From Methylomarinum sp. (lineage in GTDB: Bacteria; Pseudomonadota; Gammaproteobacteria; Methylococcales; Methylomonadaceae), in assembly GCA_013139755.1 (NCBI GenBank), contig WTAG01000095.1, positions 1 through 9,928 on the forward strand: 9,928 bases of DNA, given 5' to 3'. Positions within the stretch are counted from its first letter, which is position 1. Each line of letters opens with the position of its first letter. A program made the translations under genes and the position numbers. Positions 1 through 7,108 of this stretch are shown here, piece by piece. The notes beneath the pieces were generated by a model that was given only the letters and a program-made list of their open reading frames with translations, had not been told where the DNA came from and made no database searches.

Positions 1-70
1 AATCAGGCCGTTCCACGACCACCAATCATTAATTAACAAAAATTAGTTGATTATGGTTTTTGTTTTATTC

Positions 71-137
71 TCACACAAAGGCACTGAGACACAGAGGAAA
101 GCACCTCTCTTCTTCGTGTCTCAGTGCCTTTGTGTGA
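71..137. repeat. Long palindromic intergenic repeat (22-bp arms)
   Basis: The arm at 71-92 is the perfect reverse complement of the arm at 116-137 (22 of 22 bases). An inner 5-bp stem (AGAGG at 93-97 with CCTCT at 104-108) continues toward the loop, so the RNA or single strand could form a long hairpin. The text around 'ggcactgagacacagagg' resembles a short repeat I recall between genes in many environmental bacteria; that resemblance is from memory, not a search. It has no clear U-tract on either side and lies more than 200 bp from the first gene, so a dispersed palindromic element is a better reading than a terminator. It could still terminate transcription of a gene left of the window. Confidence 0.8.
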
Positions 138-198
138 ATTATTCTTTGTTTGTTATTCAAGAGAGCAATGCATAAAGCCATGGATGGCTTGTAGTAGA

Positions 199-254
199 AC
201 AACGCAGGAGCAGTTGTCGAGGAGCTATTGCCGAGAAGACTAGGATGAGGAGAT
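199..254 (+). repeat. Four imperfect 14-nt tandem units with AGRAG core
   Basis: Units can be laid out at 199-212, 213-226, 227-240 and 241-254. Positions 8, 9, 11 and 12 of every unit read A, G, A, G, giving CAGGAG, GAGGAG, GAGAAG and GAGGAG. The second and third units are the most alike (TTGTCGAGGAG at 214-224 against TTGCCGAGAAG at 228-238). The block has no open reading frame worth calling. Just upstream a small dyad, AGCCAT-GG-ATGGCT, spans 176-189. The function is unknown. It may be part of a dispersed intergenic repeat or a GGA-rich RNA. Confidence 0.4.
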
Positions 255-318
255 TAAAAACAACTTATGCGAATTGCAAGGAATTTAATCAAAAATAGTG
301 TGTCATATTCTTAATTCA

Positions 319-354
319 TTATGCTGAATGATGCGTTAAAAAACTTCAGCATAA
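319..354. promoter_or_regulatory. 10-bp dyad upstream of the slp-like gene
   Basis: TTATGCTGAA (319-328) and TTCAGCATAA (345-354) are perfect inverted repeats separated by 16 nt. The dyad ends 11 nt before the Shine-Dalgarno sequence of the lipoprotein gene. It is not followed by a T-run, so it is more likely an operator-like site or a 5'-leader hairpin than a terminator. No regulator can be named from the sequence. Confidence 0.4.
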
Positions 355-375
355 CCATTAATAATGGAGATTATC

Positions 376-906
376 ATGAAATGGTTTCTATTTATCAGCA
401 TCCTGTTTTTGCATGCCTGCTCTAATTTGCCTGCAAACATTAAAAACCCGCCTAGTGTTGATATTCAGCTTCATCAGGCATTAAAAAACAGTAGCAGTTT
501 TCAAAACTACCCTGTGCGCTGGGGAGGAACGATTATTGATGTAGAAAATGAAGCTAATGAAACAAAAATGCAAATCCTGTTTTATCCACTTAACTATTAT
601 GGCCGTCCTAAATTAAATAAGCCAAGCTCAGGGCGATTTATTACAGTCAGCAAACAGTTTCTTGACCCGGCGATTTACGCTAACGGCACTAGTATTACAG
701 TTGTGGGGACACTACAGGGAACTTTAGAAAAGCAGATTGGAAAAAAAATAATCACAGTGCCTATAGTCTCTATTAATAGTTTTCATATTTGGCCACAATA
801 TCCGCAAAATTATTATAGCCCCTATGGCTACTATCCTAATTATTTTGGTTATGGGTACAGATATTACCCATACAGTTACTATAGAGGTGGATATTACTAT
901 CATTAA
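376..906 (+). CDS. Slp-family outer-membrane lipoprotein with Tyr-rich tail
   Basis: This is a predicted lipoprotein of 176 residues of the Slp family (E. coli Slp is a starvation-induced outer-membrane lipoprotein of unclear function). A hydrophobic signal (residues 3-12) leads into the lipobox L12-H13-A14-C15. Ser at +2 rather than Asp suggests outer-membrane sorting. Family-type blocks are visible: VRWGGTIIDVEN (47-58), the LFYPLNYYGRP region (68-78), SGRFI (85-89), FLDPAIY (95-101) and ITVVGTLQG (107-115). The last 35 residues (142-176) contain 17 tyrosines plus Gly, Pro and Asn, which is not part of the Slp core. The in-frame ATG at 364 is possible, but the ATG at 376 has TGGAGA (365-370) at proper spacing and gives a cleaner signal peptide, so I prefer it. 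The copA-like gene starts 131 bp downstream; shared transcription is possible but unproven. Confidence 0.85.
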   Translation: MKWFLFISILFLHACSNLPANIKNPPSVDIQLHQALKNSSSFQNYPVRWGGTIIDVENEANETKMQILFYPLNYYGRPKLNKPSSGRFITVSKQFLDPAIYANGTSITVVGTLQGTLEKQIGKKIITVPIVSINSFHIWPQYPQNYYSPYGYYPNYFGYGYRYYPYSYYRGGYYYH

Positions 907-1037
907 ACAACAGGGGTTCCAACCTTTGCACCGCCACTGTCTAAATTATCTGTTGTCTGTGTTCTAATGTATTTTTGTAAATTCAGAAATATAAATTCTA
1001 TTGAGATACAACCGTTATCAATAAAAGGGACTGTTTT

Positions 1038-3215
1038 ATGAACTCACATCATTGTCATCATCAACATAAAAGTGAGCATTCTCATCATGATGCTCAACAG
1101 GTAAAACTGTATAGTTGTCCTATGCACCCTGAGGTTGAAAGCAACGAGCCCGGAAACTGTCCAAAGTGTGGTATGGCTTTGGAACCGCTTCATATAGAAG
1201 CTAATTCGGAGAATGCTGAACTTATTAGCATGACTCGTCGTTTATGGGTAAGTCTGTTTTTTGGCGTTCCAGTCTTCGTAATATCAATGATAAATGATAT
1301 GTCTCCCCGTTTATTGTCAGACACGGTATCTTTACAGCAAATACAGTGGTTTGAATTTGCTCTGGCGACACCGGTAGTTTTATGGTGTGGTTGGCCATTT
1401 TTCCAACGTGGTTGGGCTTCTGTTATTCAGCGCAATCTGAATATGTTTACTTTGATTTCCTTAGGTATCGGAGTGGCCTGGATATACAGCCTTGTTGCCA
1501 CTTTTTTACCCCAGCTTTTCCCTCCTTTGATGCGGGATGAAAATGGCGTTGTCGCCGTTTATTTTGAAGCGGCAGCAGTTATTACCGCGCTGGTTTTGTT
1601 GGGTCAAGTTCTGGAATTACGGGCAAGAAGTCGAACCAGTGATGCAATTAAGATGCTCCTTGGACTAGCGCCTAAAACCGCACGCATATTCCATGATGAT
1701 GGAAGAGAAGAAGATATTCCTCTGGAACAAGTTAAGCCAGGTGATACTTTGCGTGTGCGGCCCGGTGAAAAAGTACCGGTCGATGGCATAGTGCTAGATG
1801 GCAATAGCTCAGTTGACGAATCCATGGTTACGGGTGAATCCATTCCTGTAGAAAAATATATCGACATGCCGCTGATAGGTGCAACCATCAATGGGACCGG
1901 CAGTTTGTTAATGCGTGCAGAACGAGTGGGTAGTGAGACTTTGCTCTCGCAAATTGTACACATGGTCAGCGATGCGCAACGCAGTCGGGCACCCATACAG
2001 AAATTGGTCGATATTGTTGCCGGTTATTTTGTTCCCGTCGTAATATTGACAGCAATAGTTACCTTGGCTACATGGTTTTTTTGGGGTCCTGAACCACGGT
2101 TAGCGAACTCTGTTGTCAATGCTGTCGCAGTGTTAATTATCGCCTGTCCTTGTGCACTAGGCTTGGCTACCCCAATGTCAATCATGGTTGGTACCGGTCG
2201 AGGAGCAACCGCGGGTATTCTGATCAAAAATGCTGAAGCGCTGGAAATCATGGAGAAAGTTGATACCTTGGTGGTTGATAAAACTGGCACCTTAACGGAA
2301 GGAAAACCACAATTGGTATCAGTTAATTCAGTCAATGATTTTACTGAGCAGGAAGTGTTATGTTTTGCCGCCAGTCTGGAAATGCCCAGTGAGCACCCTC
2401 TTGCTGCTGCGATTATAAAAGGAGCTGAAGAACAAGGCTTAATTCTTCAGCAGGTAGACGAATTTCATTCACTCACTGGACGAGGCGTAACAGGTAAAAT
2501 TAATGGATGCCAAATCGCCTTAGGTAATAATAAATTAATGTTTGAATTAAACATTGATATCAGCTCATTAGCAGATCAAATAGAGTCTTTGCGCAATCAG
2601 GGACAAACTGTCATGATGATTGGGGTTGATAATAAAGCAGCCGGTTTAATCGGTGTTGCTGACCCGATTAAGAAAAGCAGTGTAAAAGCACTATCAGAAT
2701 TACATAAGAGCGGTATTAATGTAGTCATGCTGACTGGTGATAACCAAAAAACCGCAGAGGTCGTTGCCCGTAGTCTCGGCATTAAAGAGATCTATGCCGA
2801 CGTATTACCCGATCAAAAATCTGCAATGGTAAAAAGCTTACAGTCAAAAGGACATATCGTGGCAATGGCCGGAGATGGTATTAACGATGCCCCTGCATTG
2901 GCCCAGGCTCATATTGGAATAGCAATGGGAACAGGAACCGATATCGCCATGGAAAGCGCAGGCGTTACATTGGTAAAAGGTAATTTACTAGGTATCTCTA
3001 AAGCGCGTCATTTGAGCCAATCAACCATGCGTAATATTCGGCAGAACCTGTTCTTTGCCTTTATCTATAATTCACTGGGCGTACCAGTAGCCGCAGGTGT
3101 GTTATATCCCTTTTTTGGCTTGTTGCTGTCACCAATGATTGCAGCTGCAGCCATGAGTATTAGTTCGGTTTCGGTTATTGCTAATGCACTAAGGTTGCGA
3201 CACATGTCTTTGTAA
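1038..3215 (+). CDS. copA: Copper-exporting P1B-type ATPase (CopA-like)
   Basis: This inner-membrane ATPase of 725 residues is predicted to pump Cu(I), possibly Ag(I), from cytoplasm to periplasm. The N-terminus has a His-rich stretch (residues 4-17) and a short heavy-metal-binding domain, [20 protein letters not shown] (25-44; C27, C41, C44). The classical CxxC ferredoxin-like HMA domain is absent. About eight membrane segments are apparent: four before the actuator domain, two around the CPC motif and two at the C-terminus. Catalytic signatures are TGES (265-268), CPC (370-372), DKTGT with phosphorylated D414, SEHP (451-454), TGDN (566-569) and GDGINDAP (612-619). Y677-N678 and MSISS (706-710) in the last two helices match the P1B-1 Cu(I)/Ag(I) class. 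AAGGGA (1025-1030) is a good ribosome site 7 nt before the ATG. No convincing CueR-type operator was seen upstream. A silver-exporting SilP-like role cannot be excluded. Confidence 0.96.
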   Translation: MNSHHCHHQHKSEHSHHDAQQVKLYSCPMHPEVESNEPGNCPKCGMALEPLHIEANSENAELISMTRRLWVSLFFGVPVFVISMINDMSPRLLSDTVSLQQIQWFEFALATPVVLWCGWPFFQRGWASVIQRNLNMFTLISLGIGVAWIYSLVATFLPQLFPPLMRDENGVVAVYFEAAAVITALVLLGQVLELRARSRTSDAIKMLLGLAPKTARIFHDDGREEDIPLEQVKPGDTLRVRPGEKVPVDGIVLDGNSSVDESMVTGESIPVEKYIDMPLIGATINGTGSLLMRAERVGSETLLSQIVHMVSDAQRSRAPIQKLVDIVAGYFVPVVILTAIVTLATWFFWGPEPRLANSVVNAVAVLIIACPCALGLATPMSIMVGTGRGATAGILIKNAEALEIMEKVDTLVVDKTGTLTEGKPQLVSVNSVNDFTEQEVLCFAASLEMPSEHPLAAAIIKGAEEQGLILQQVDEFHSLTGRGVTGKINGCQIALGNNKLMFELNIDISSLADQIESLRNQGQTVMMIGVDNKAAGLIGVADPIKKSSVKALSELHKSGINVVMLTGDNQKTAEVVARSLGIKEIYADVLPDQKSAMVKSLQSKGHIVAMAGDGINDAPALAQAHIGIAMGTGTDIAMESAGVTLVKGNLLGISKARHLSQSTMRNIRQNLFFAFIYNSLGVPVAAGVLYPFFGLLLSPMIAAAAMSISSVSVIANALRLRHMSL

Positions 3216-3545
3216 ATAAAAACTTTTCATAAAACAAAAAAAAACAAGGCAAAAAATGTTGTTCTACTTATTTTTCAGAAACTTTATATTATTTTGAATT
3301 TTTTGGACTTTTGATAATCAATTCATTGAGGTTTTTTTTAAACCTTTATACACCAAGGTTATTAATTCAAAGAATTTAATCCTAACTTTCCAGCGTTAGT
3401 AGCGGTTACCAATTGTTAGAGACTCCAAATAGGAGTCACACAGTTTGCACTTTTGATCGTCAGAAGAGTAGATCCCTCTCTGGGGATTTATAAATTGATT
3501 AATTTTACGAATTAATTACATTTTTTTACAATCTGGAGAAAAGAA
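3216..3545. other. AT-rich intergenic region between copA and smbP
   Basis: This 330-bp stretch has no supportable ORF. It contains a nine-A run (3236-3244). Two overlapping small hairpins follow: AGGTTT (3329-3334) with AAACCT (3340-3345), and AACCTT (3341-3346) with AAGGTT (3355-3360). They share bases and so cannot form together. A 6-bp dyad GACTCC/GGAGTC sits at 3421-3437, and ATCCC/GGGAT at 3472-3487. A weak promoter-like pair TTGATT (3495-3500) and TACATT (3517-3522), 16 bp apart, lies just before the ribosome site of the SmbP-like gene, but it would give a very short leader. No strong copA terminator or recognised metal-regulator box was found. Confidence 0.5.
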
Positions 3546-3890
3546 ATGACTTCAAGAATAATAAAACTAATGATTGCAATTGCCGCTCTGTTTACAGTTG
3601 GCATAGTAGGCGCTGCTGAACATCATGCCGCTCAAGCACTTGAGCATGCTGCTGTAAGTGGCGTTCATGGAGAAATGGGGCATGCAAAAGATCTGACACA
3701 GCATGCGAAAGCAGCATTGAAACATGCAAAAGCCTCAGAAAAAGAACATGCTGAAGCCCATGAGCATATGACCCAAGGCGTTAAGCATCTTAATGAAGCA
3801 ATCAAGCATGGAAAAATGGATCATGCAAAAGTTGCAACCAAACATATTAATGAGGCTATGACTCATATTAAAGCTTCCATAGGAAAATAA
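3546..3890 (+). CDS. smbP: SmbP-like periplasmic His-rich metal-binding protein
   Basis: This small secreted protein (114 residues) resembles SmbP of Nitrosomonas europaea, a periplasmic helical-bundle protein that binds several Cu(II) and other divalent metals. A Sec signal peptide is evident: positive start (R4, K7), hydrophobic core about 8-22 and likely cleavage near GAA-EHH (22-27). The mature part is Ala/Lys/Glu/His-rich, has no Cys or aromatic residue, and holds 15 His between residues 26 and 107. Many His are spaced exactly seven apart (34-41, 46-53-60, 74-81-88, 93-100-107), placing them on one face of amphipathic helices. GGAGA (3535-3539) is a good ribosome site 6 nt before the ATG. 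Its position behind a copper ATPase supports a role in copper buffering or sequestration; metal specificity is inferred, not shown. Confidence 0.88.
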   Translation: MTSRIIKLMIAIAALFTVGIVGAAEHHAAQALEHAAVSGVHGEMGHAKDLTQHAKAALKHAKASEKEHAEAHEHMTQGVKHLNEAIKHGKMDHAKVATKHINEAMTHIKASIGK

Positions 3891-3903
3891 AATTGCTTTA
3901 ATT

Positions 3904-3948
3904 GAGCTGACCTGGCTAGTTAATTAATTTTGATAGTCTGGTCAGCTT
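3904..3948 (+). terminator. Hairpin downstream of smbP, possible terminator
   Basis: AGCTGACC (3905-3912) pairs perfectly with GGTCAGCT (3940-3947). The flanking G3904-T3948 wobble and an inner CTA (3916-3918) with TAG (3934-3936) extend the structure. It begins 14 nt after the smbP stop codon. The following sequence is TTATTCC, not a strong T-tract, so a weak or factor-assisted terminator or an mRNA-stabilising 3' hairpin are both possible. Confidence 0.5.
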
Positions 3949-3979
3949 ATTCCAATCCCAATATATTTTTATATTAAAA

Positions 3980-3991
3980 GAGACCTTTGCA
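3980..3991. repeat. Left terminal inverted repeat of first IS
   Basis: GAGACCTTTGCA matches the reverse complement of 5191-5202 at all 12 positions and lies directly inside the left TAAAA copy. Confidence 0.92.
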
Positions 3992-4143
3992 CAAAGAGGT
4001 AAATATTCCCCATTGAATCATTAGTCACTTTTTTTAAAATTATCGCCCATTAAATGCGCAATATCCTGTAAAAAAGAGTCGTTAAACATCTGTTTTTATC
4101 ACTTTTTTACTATTTTATGCTCAATTTGACGGTTTTACCCAGT

Positions 4144-5127
4144 CTACACATACATTTCAGCCTTAATATTAGCACCACGTTTTATGTTATAGGCCATAGC
4201 TGTCAGCATAAACCTTGTTTGATTTCTCTCTAGCCCTAAATAGCGAGCTTTACTGATACCATGATGCAATTTGAGAACGCCAAAAACTCGTTCAACTGTA
4301 CAGCGTATGCTCGACCATTGGCGATTTTGGTCTTTTTGCTTATCAGTAAGAGGCTGGTTCCTTTTACCTTTATGTAAAATTCGATTGACGATACCTTTTT
4401 CTTTTAACAGTTGATCGTGTTTTTTACTCGCATAAGCCTTATCTGCATATAATTCTTTTTCTTTCTCAGTGAGTAATTTCTCCATTGAAAGAGAGTCGTG
4501 TTCGTTTGCAGCGGTGTAATCAACTGTTTTTATAAATCCATCTTCATCTGTATTGATGTGGGCTTTATAGCCATAGGTAGAGGTCTTTTTTCCATTAGCG
4601 GCTACTTTGACATTGTAAGCGGCTTCGGGGTCTTGGGTGTTTTCACCTGCTTTATTTTTTCGTGGTCTACTTTGCTTGGCTTCTATCACTGTTGCATCAA
4701 TGATGCTTATTTCTCCCATTTTAATAAATAGGTCTTGCTCAGCAAGTTGCTCATTAATTTCAACTAACAGTGGCTCTAATAAAGATTGCTTATTAAGTAA
4801 ATTACGAAAACGCCAAATCGTGCTGTGATCAGGAACACCTTCACTTAAACCAAGGTTAATAAACCGCCTAAACATTAAGTCACGTGCTAATTGTTTTTCT
4901 AGTTTTGGGTCACTCAGGCTGTACCAGCTTTGGAGCAGTAAGATTTTAAACATCATCAAAGGTGGCCATGCTTGCTCACCTTTCTTTTTGCTATGAATAC
5001 CCGATAATTTAGTTTCTATTAACTTCCAATCTATCAGTTGATTGATCCCATCGAGTTCTTCTAACGCTTCATGGTGCTGAATCAGTACATCACTTAAATC
5101 TGTTTGAGATAAATTTTTCCACGCCAT
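4144..5127 (-). CDS. IS5-family DDE transposase
   Basis: This transposase of 327 residues catalyses cut-and-paste movement of the surrounding element. The N-terminal part (about 50-125) has the DUF772-type helical region typical of IS5 transposases, including VPDHSTIWRFR (98-108). The RNase H-fold catalytic domain follows, with likely triad D144 (SIIDATVIEA), D229 (YADKAY) and E279 (VERVFGVLK). The C-terminal RYLGLERNQTRFMLTAMAYN stretch (295-314) is also family-typical. The length is normal for full-length IS5-group enzymes, with no frameshift. The ATG at 5127 has no good Shine-Dalgarno sequence, as is common for poorly expressed transposases. It is transcribed against the copper genes. Confidence 0.95.
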   Translation of the reverse strand: MAWKNLSQTDLSDVLIQHHEALEELDGINQLIDWKLIETKLSGIHSKKKGEQAWPPLMMFKILLLQSWYSLSDPKLEKQLARDLMFRRFINLGLSEGVPDHSTIWRFRNLLNKQSLLEPLLVEINEQLAEQDLFIKMGEISIIDATVIEAKQSRPRKNKAGENTQDPEAAYNVKVAANGKKTSTYGYKAHINTDEDGFIKTVDYTAANEHDSLSMEKLLTEKEKELYADKAYASKKHDQLLKEKGIVNRILHKGKRNQPLTDKQKDQNRQWSSIRCTVERVFGVLKLHHGISKARYLGLERNQTRFMLTAMAYNIKRGANIKAEMYV

Positions 5128-5190
5128 AATATTTTTCTTGATAGAAGCTTTGATATACTCTTATTTTACCAAATTACTTCGCATGCTTCA

Positions 5191-5202
5191 TGCAAAGGTC
5201 TC
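5191..5202. repeat. Right terminal inverted repeat of first IS
   Basis: TGCAAAGGTCTC is the exact reverse complement of the left terminus at 3980-3991. It is followed directly by the right TAAAA copy at 5203-5207. Confidence 0.92.
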
Positions 5203-5222
5203 TAAAAGTGATATGTATCTAT

Positions 5223-5257
5223 GTAGCCTATATGAAGCATCGCGGAATACGGGCTAC
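5223..5257. repeat. REP-like degenerate palindromic element
   Basis: GTAGCC (5223-5228) pairs with GGCTAC (5252-5257). The stem continues through a T-G wobble and one A/C mismatch to TAT/ATA (5231-5233 with 5247-5249), around a GAAGCATCGCGGA loop. From memory, the pattern resembles a dispersed GTAGCCCGtATGAAGC...GGAATaCGGGCTAC-type repeat seen between genes in many gammaproteobacteria, with several drifted bases here. It lies between the two insertion sequences. Confidence 0.65.
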
Positions 5258-5316
5258 GATCAATGTTTTTCTTTCCCTGTTTTTTAGTAAAAAATTAGAG
5301 TAAGTATTTGTTGAGA

Positions 5317-7006
5317 TTGGTATTATTTAGAGCTTGCTCAGTAAGTCAGCCCTCGGTTTTCATAAAATAGCCCAAAATCCAGGAATTTTTCTGGATTCTG
5401 GCACAGAGTAATTTCATTTTTTGTTTTAACAGTCGTATTCTCCATACGGCGCTTATTTTATTGCAGACAAAAAAGATCCTTTCCAGGACCAATAGATTCA
5501 TTACCATGAAAATACTATTAATCCAGGCAATAGAGGTATCCGCTCGTTTTGCTCTAATATAGTTCAATCGGTAACCACTTTTACCCTGACCAAACTTCCC
5601 TTCGATGGGGATACGTTGCAGATAATCTGCTTTTCGTTCTGCTTTCAGTCGCTTCAGTTCCTCTCGATTTTCTTCCGTGACTTTCTTTGGTCGACCTAGC
5701 GGTTTTCCCGCAAAATGGATGCCTTTTTGTTTAAGATAACTTCTATTTTCTCGCGTCCCGTACAATGGATCGGCTAATATTTTTTCTGGATAATGACCTG
5801 TTCTTGTCTTATAGCTTTCAACTTGTGATTTTAAATCAAGTCCTTCATGAAAAGCATCCCAGCGTACATGATCGACTTGAGCAAAGCCATCTTCTGTAAG
5901 ACTGACACTGAGTTTCACTCCAAATTCAACCGATTTATTTTGTTTGCCACGAATAATTGGGCGCACATACGGCTGGCTAATACTTACAATCCTATGGTCA
6001 CATCGGCGTGTTTTAGTTTGATACATCTCCCATTGTTGTTGATAGAGATGTTGTATCACCCAGTAACGGTAAAGTAGCCAATGAGATAGCGGAAGTTTTG
6101 TTCCTTCTGGCCAATGCGTCAGCAACTGTTCAATGTGACCTAAATTCCGACGCAGGTACTGGAGTTGCTGTTTGATGCCTCGACGTAGCTTTTTTCTTCC
6201 TGGACGTCTTTGTTTAACAACAGCCAGAAAAGCTTTTCGTGCTTTCTCTCGATACGTTCTCGGTTTCTTTTTCTCGGAGGTGTAAGGATAAAGAGCATCA
6301 ATCACTTTCTCACTAAATTCTCTCGCTTCATTGAGTAAGCTGAGGTCAGTTGGATAACGAATTGCTTGTTCCACAACGGTTGCATCTAAAATGAGTTTAC
6401 CTTGATGTGTCGAAACTTCTGATTGAGGCACACCTTCTTCTGTTTCAGTTGGCGTCGTAGAGCTATCTTCTGGCTGTTGCTCTGGCGACAGATCGAGATG
6501 GGGTTCTTGATTTTCAGAGGCTGTCTCTAATTCTGGTTTTGTTTTCTCTCCATCATGGGCATCAATAATCGCCTGATGAAAGACTTCGAACACTGCCTGA
6601 CCCATACGCTTTCTTATTTCAACAAATAAGGAGGGTGCAAAAGGTGCTTTCATTTGATAGCTGCTGAGCCCCACAAAGTATTGCATATAAGGGTTTTCCT
6701 GAATTTGTTGCACTGTCTCACTATCTGAAAGACTCAGTTTATGCTTGATGATCACGGCTCCAATGACCAACCTGGCATCTTTGGCTGGACGGCCTGAGTG
6801 AGCAGAAAGCCCTTGATAGTATCCTTCAGCAAGTTCATCCCAAGGAATACATCGACTCATTTTCACCCAGCGGTTATTTTCATCCAGAGCCGTTTCAAAA
6901 GGCCAGTCAAATTCAGTAATGGTCAGTTGTTTTGAGCTATAAGATCGGATCATAGGTGCACGGGTTTTAATGGCATTTATTCATTTTTTGTGCACTATTT
7001 TACCAA
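5317..7006 (-). mobile_element. Second IS element, ends tentative
   Basis: This element surrounds the 535-residue transposase. Candidate ends are TTGGTA at 5317-5322 and TACCAA at 7001-7006. Reading inward, TTGGTA-TT-ATTTAGAGC on the left resembles TTGGTA-AAATAGTGC on the right (6 of 6, then 6 of 9 after a 2-nt gap). No direct repeat is visible immediately outside, so the boundaries may be off or the target duplication lost. The coding region itself firmly shows an insertion sequence; only the ends are uncertain. Confidence 0.6.
5346..6953 (-). CDS. Long IS5/IS1182-like DDE transposase
   Basis: This DDE-type transposase has 535 residues. The N-terminal DUF772-like part (about 35-130) includes SGRPAKDARLVIGAVIIK (53-70) and QENPYMQYFVGL (85-96). 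Residues 133-185 form an acidic, Pro/Ser/Thr/Gln-rich linker. The probable catalytic residues are D190 (LILDATVVEQ), D395 (ILADPLYGTRENR) and E451 (IPIEGKFGQGKSGYRL). The roughly 205 residues between the first two carry a very basic helical insert (228-275, rich in RKK). It is much longer than the transposase of the neighbouring element and clearly not a copy of it. The frame is intact. No Shine-Dalgarno sequence precedes the ATG at 6953. The exact IS subgroup is not recognised with certainty. Confidence 0.92.
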   Translation of the reverse strand: MIRSYSSKQLTITEFDWPFETALDENNRWVKMSRCIPWDELAEGYYQGLSAHSGRPAKDARLVIGAVIIKHKLSLSDSETVQQIQENPYMQYFVGLSSYQMKAPFAPSLFVEIRKRMGQAVFEVFHQAIIDAHDGEKTKPELETASENQEPHLDLSPEQQPEDSSTTPTETEEGVPQSEVSTHQGKLILDATVVEQAIRYPTDLSLLNEAREFSEKVIDALYPYTSEKKKPRTYREKARKAFLAVVKQRRPGRKKLRRGIKQQLQYLRRNLGHIEQLLTHWPEGTKLPLSHWLLYRYWVIQHLYQQQWEMYQTKTRRCDHRIVSISQPYVRPIIRGKQNKSVEFGVKLSVSLTEDGFAQVDHVRWDAFHEGLDLKSQVESYKTRTGHYPEKILADPLYGTRENRSYLKQKGIHFAGKPLGRPKKVTEENREELKRLKAERKADYLQRIPIEGKFGQGKSGYRLNYIRAKRADTSIAWINSIFMVMNLLVLERIFFVCNKISAVWRIRLLKQKMKLLCARIQKNSWILGYFMKTEG

Positions 7007-7108
7007 AATACGCCTGATATTTCAGTTATTTCAACAGGTTATATTTTCTGAGCATACTCTATTTAGCGATAGGGTAGATATCGAAAAGTTTTATGATTTT
7101 GTACTAAC

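Larger units (their letters stand above)
3980..5202 (-). mobile_element. Complete IS5-family insertion sequence
   Basis: The 1223-bp element is bounded by perfect 12-bp terminal inverted repeats, GAGACCTTTGCA at 3980-3991 and its reverse complement at 5191-5202. Weaker similarity continues inward, with 15 of the first 17 bases matching. TAAAA occurs directly outside both ends (3975-3979 and 5203-5207), consistent with a target-site duplication; in such AT-rich sequence the true length may be shorter. It holds one transposase gene on the minus strand plus about 150 bp of non-coding sequence at its left end. Intact ends and an intact ORF suggest a recent and possibly still mobile insertion. Confidence 0.92.

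Noticed and set aside
907..956. ACAACAG (907-913) and CTGTTGT (950-956) inverted repeat after the Slp gene as a terminator
   Set aside because: The arms are 7 bp with a 36-nt loop and no T-tract follows, so a terminator is not supported.
1604..2782. Three open frames on the minus strand inside the copper ATPase gene (1604-1996, 2024-2335, 2597-2782)
   Set aside because: They lie wholly within a gene with full family homology on the plus strand, show no recognisable domain, and lack ribosome sites.
3382..3419. CTAAC/GTTAG dyad and repeated GTTAG motifs upstream of smbP as a MerR/CueR-type operator
   Set aside because: The arms are only 5 bp, the spacing does not match a MerR-family promoter with a 19-20 bp spacer, and no matching -35 and -10 elements flank it.
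4498..4828. Plus-strand open frames inside the first transposase gene
   Set aside because: They are antisense to a well-supported transposase and encode Cys/Ile/Phe-rich sequence with no family resemblance.
5847..6077. Plus-strand open frame inside the second transposase gene
   Set aside because: It is antisense to an intact transposase frame and has no recognisable features.
5162..7007. The 12-bp match TATTTTACCAAA at 5162-5173 and 6996-7007 as a shared IS end or target duplication
   Set aside because: The first copy is internal to the first IS, 29 bp from its true end, so it cannot be a boundary. It is most likely chance in AT-rich DNA.
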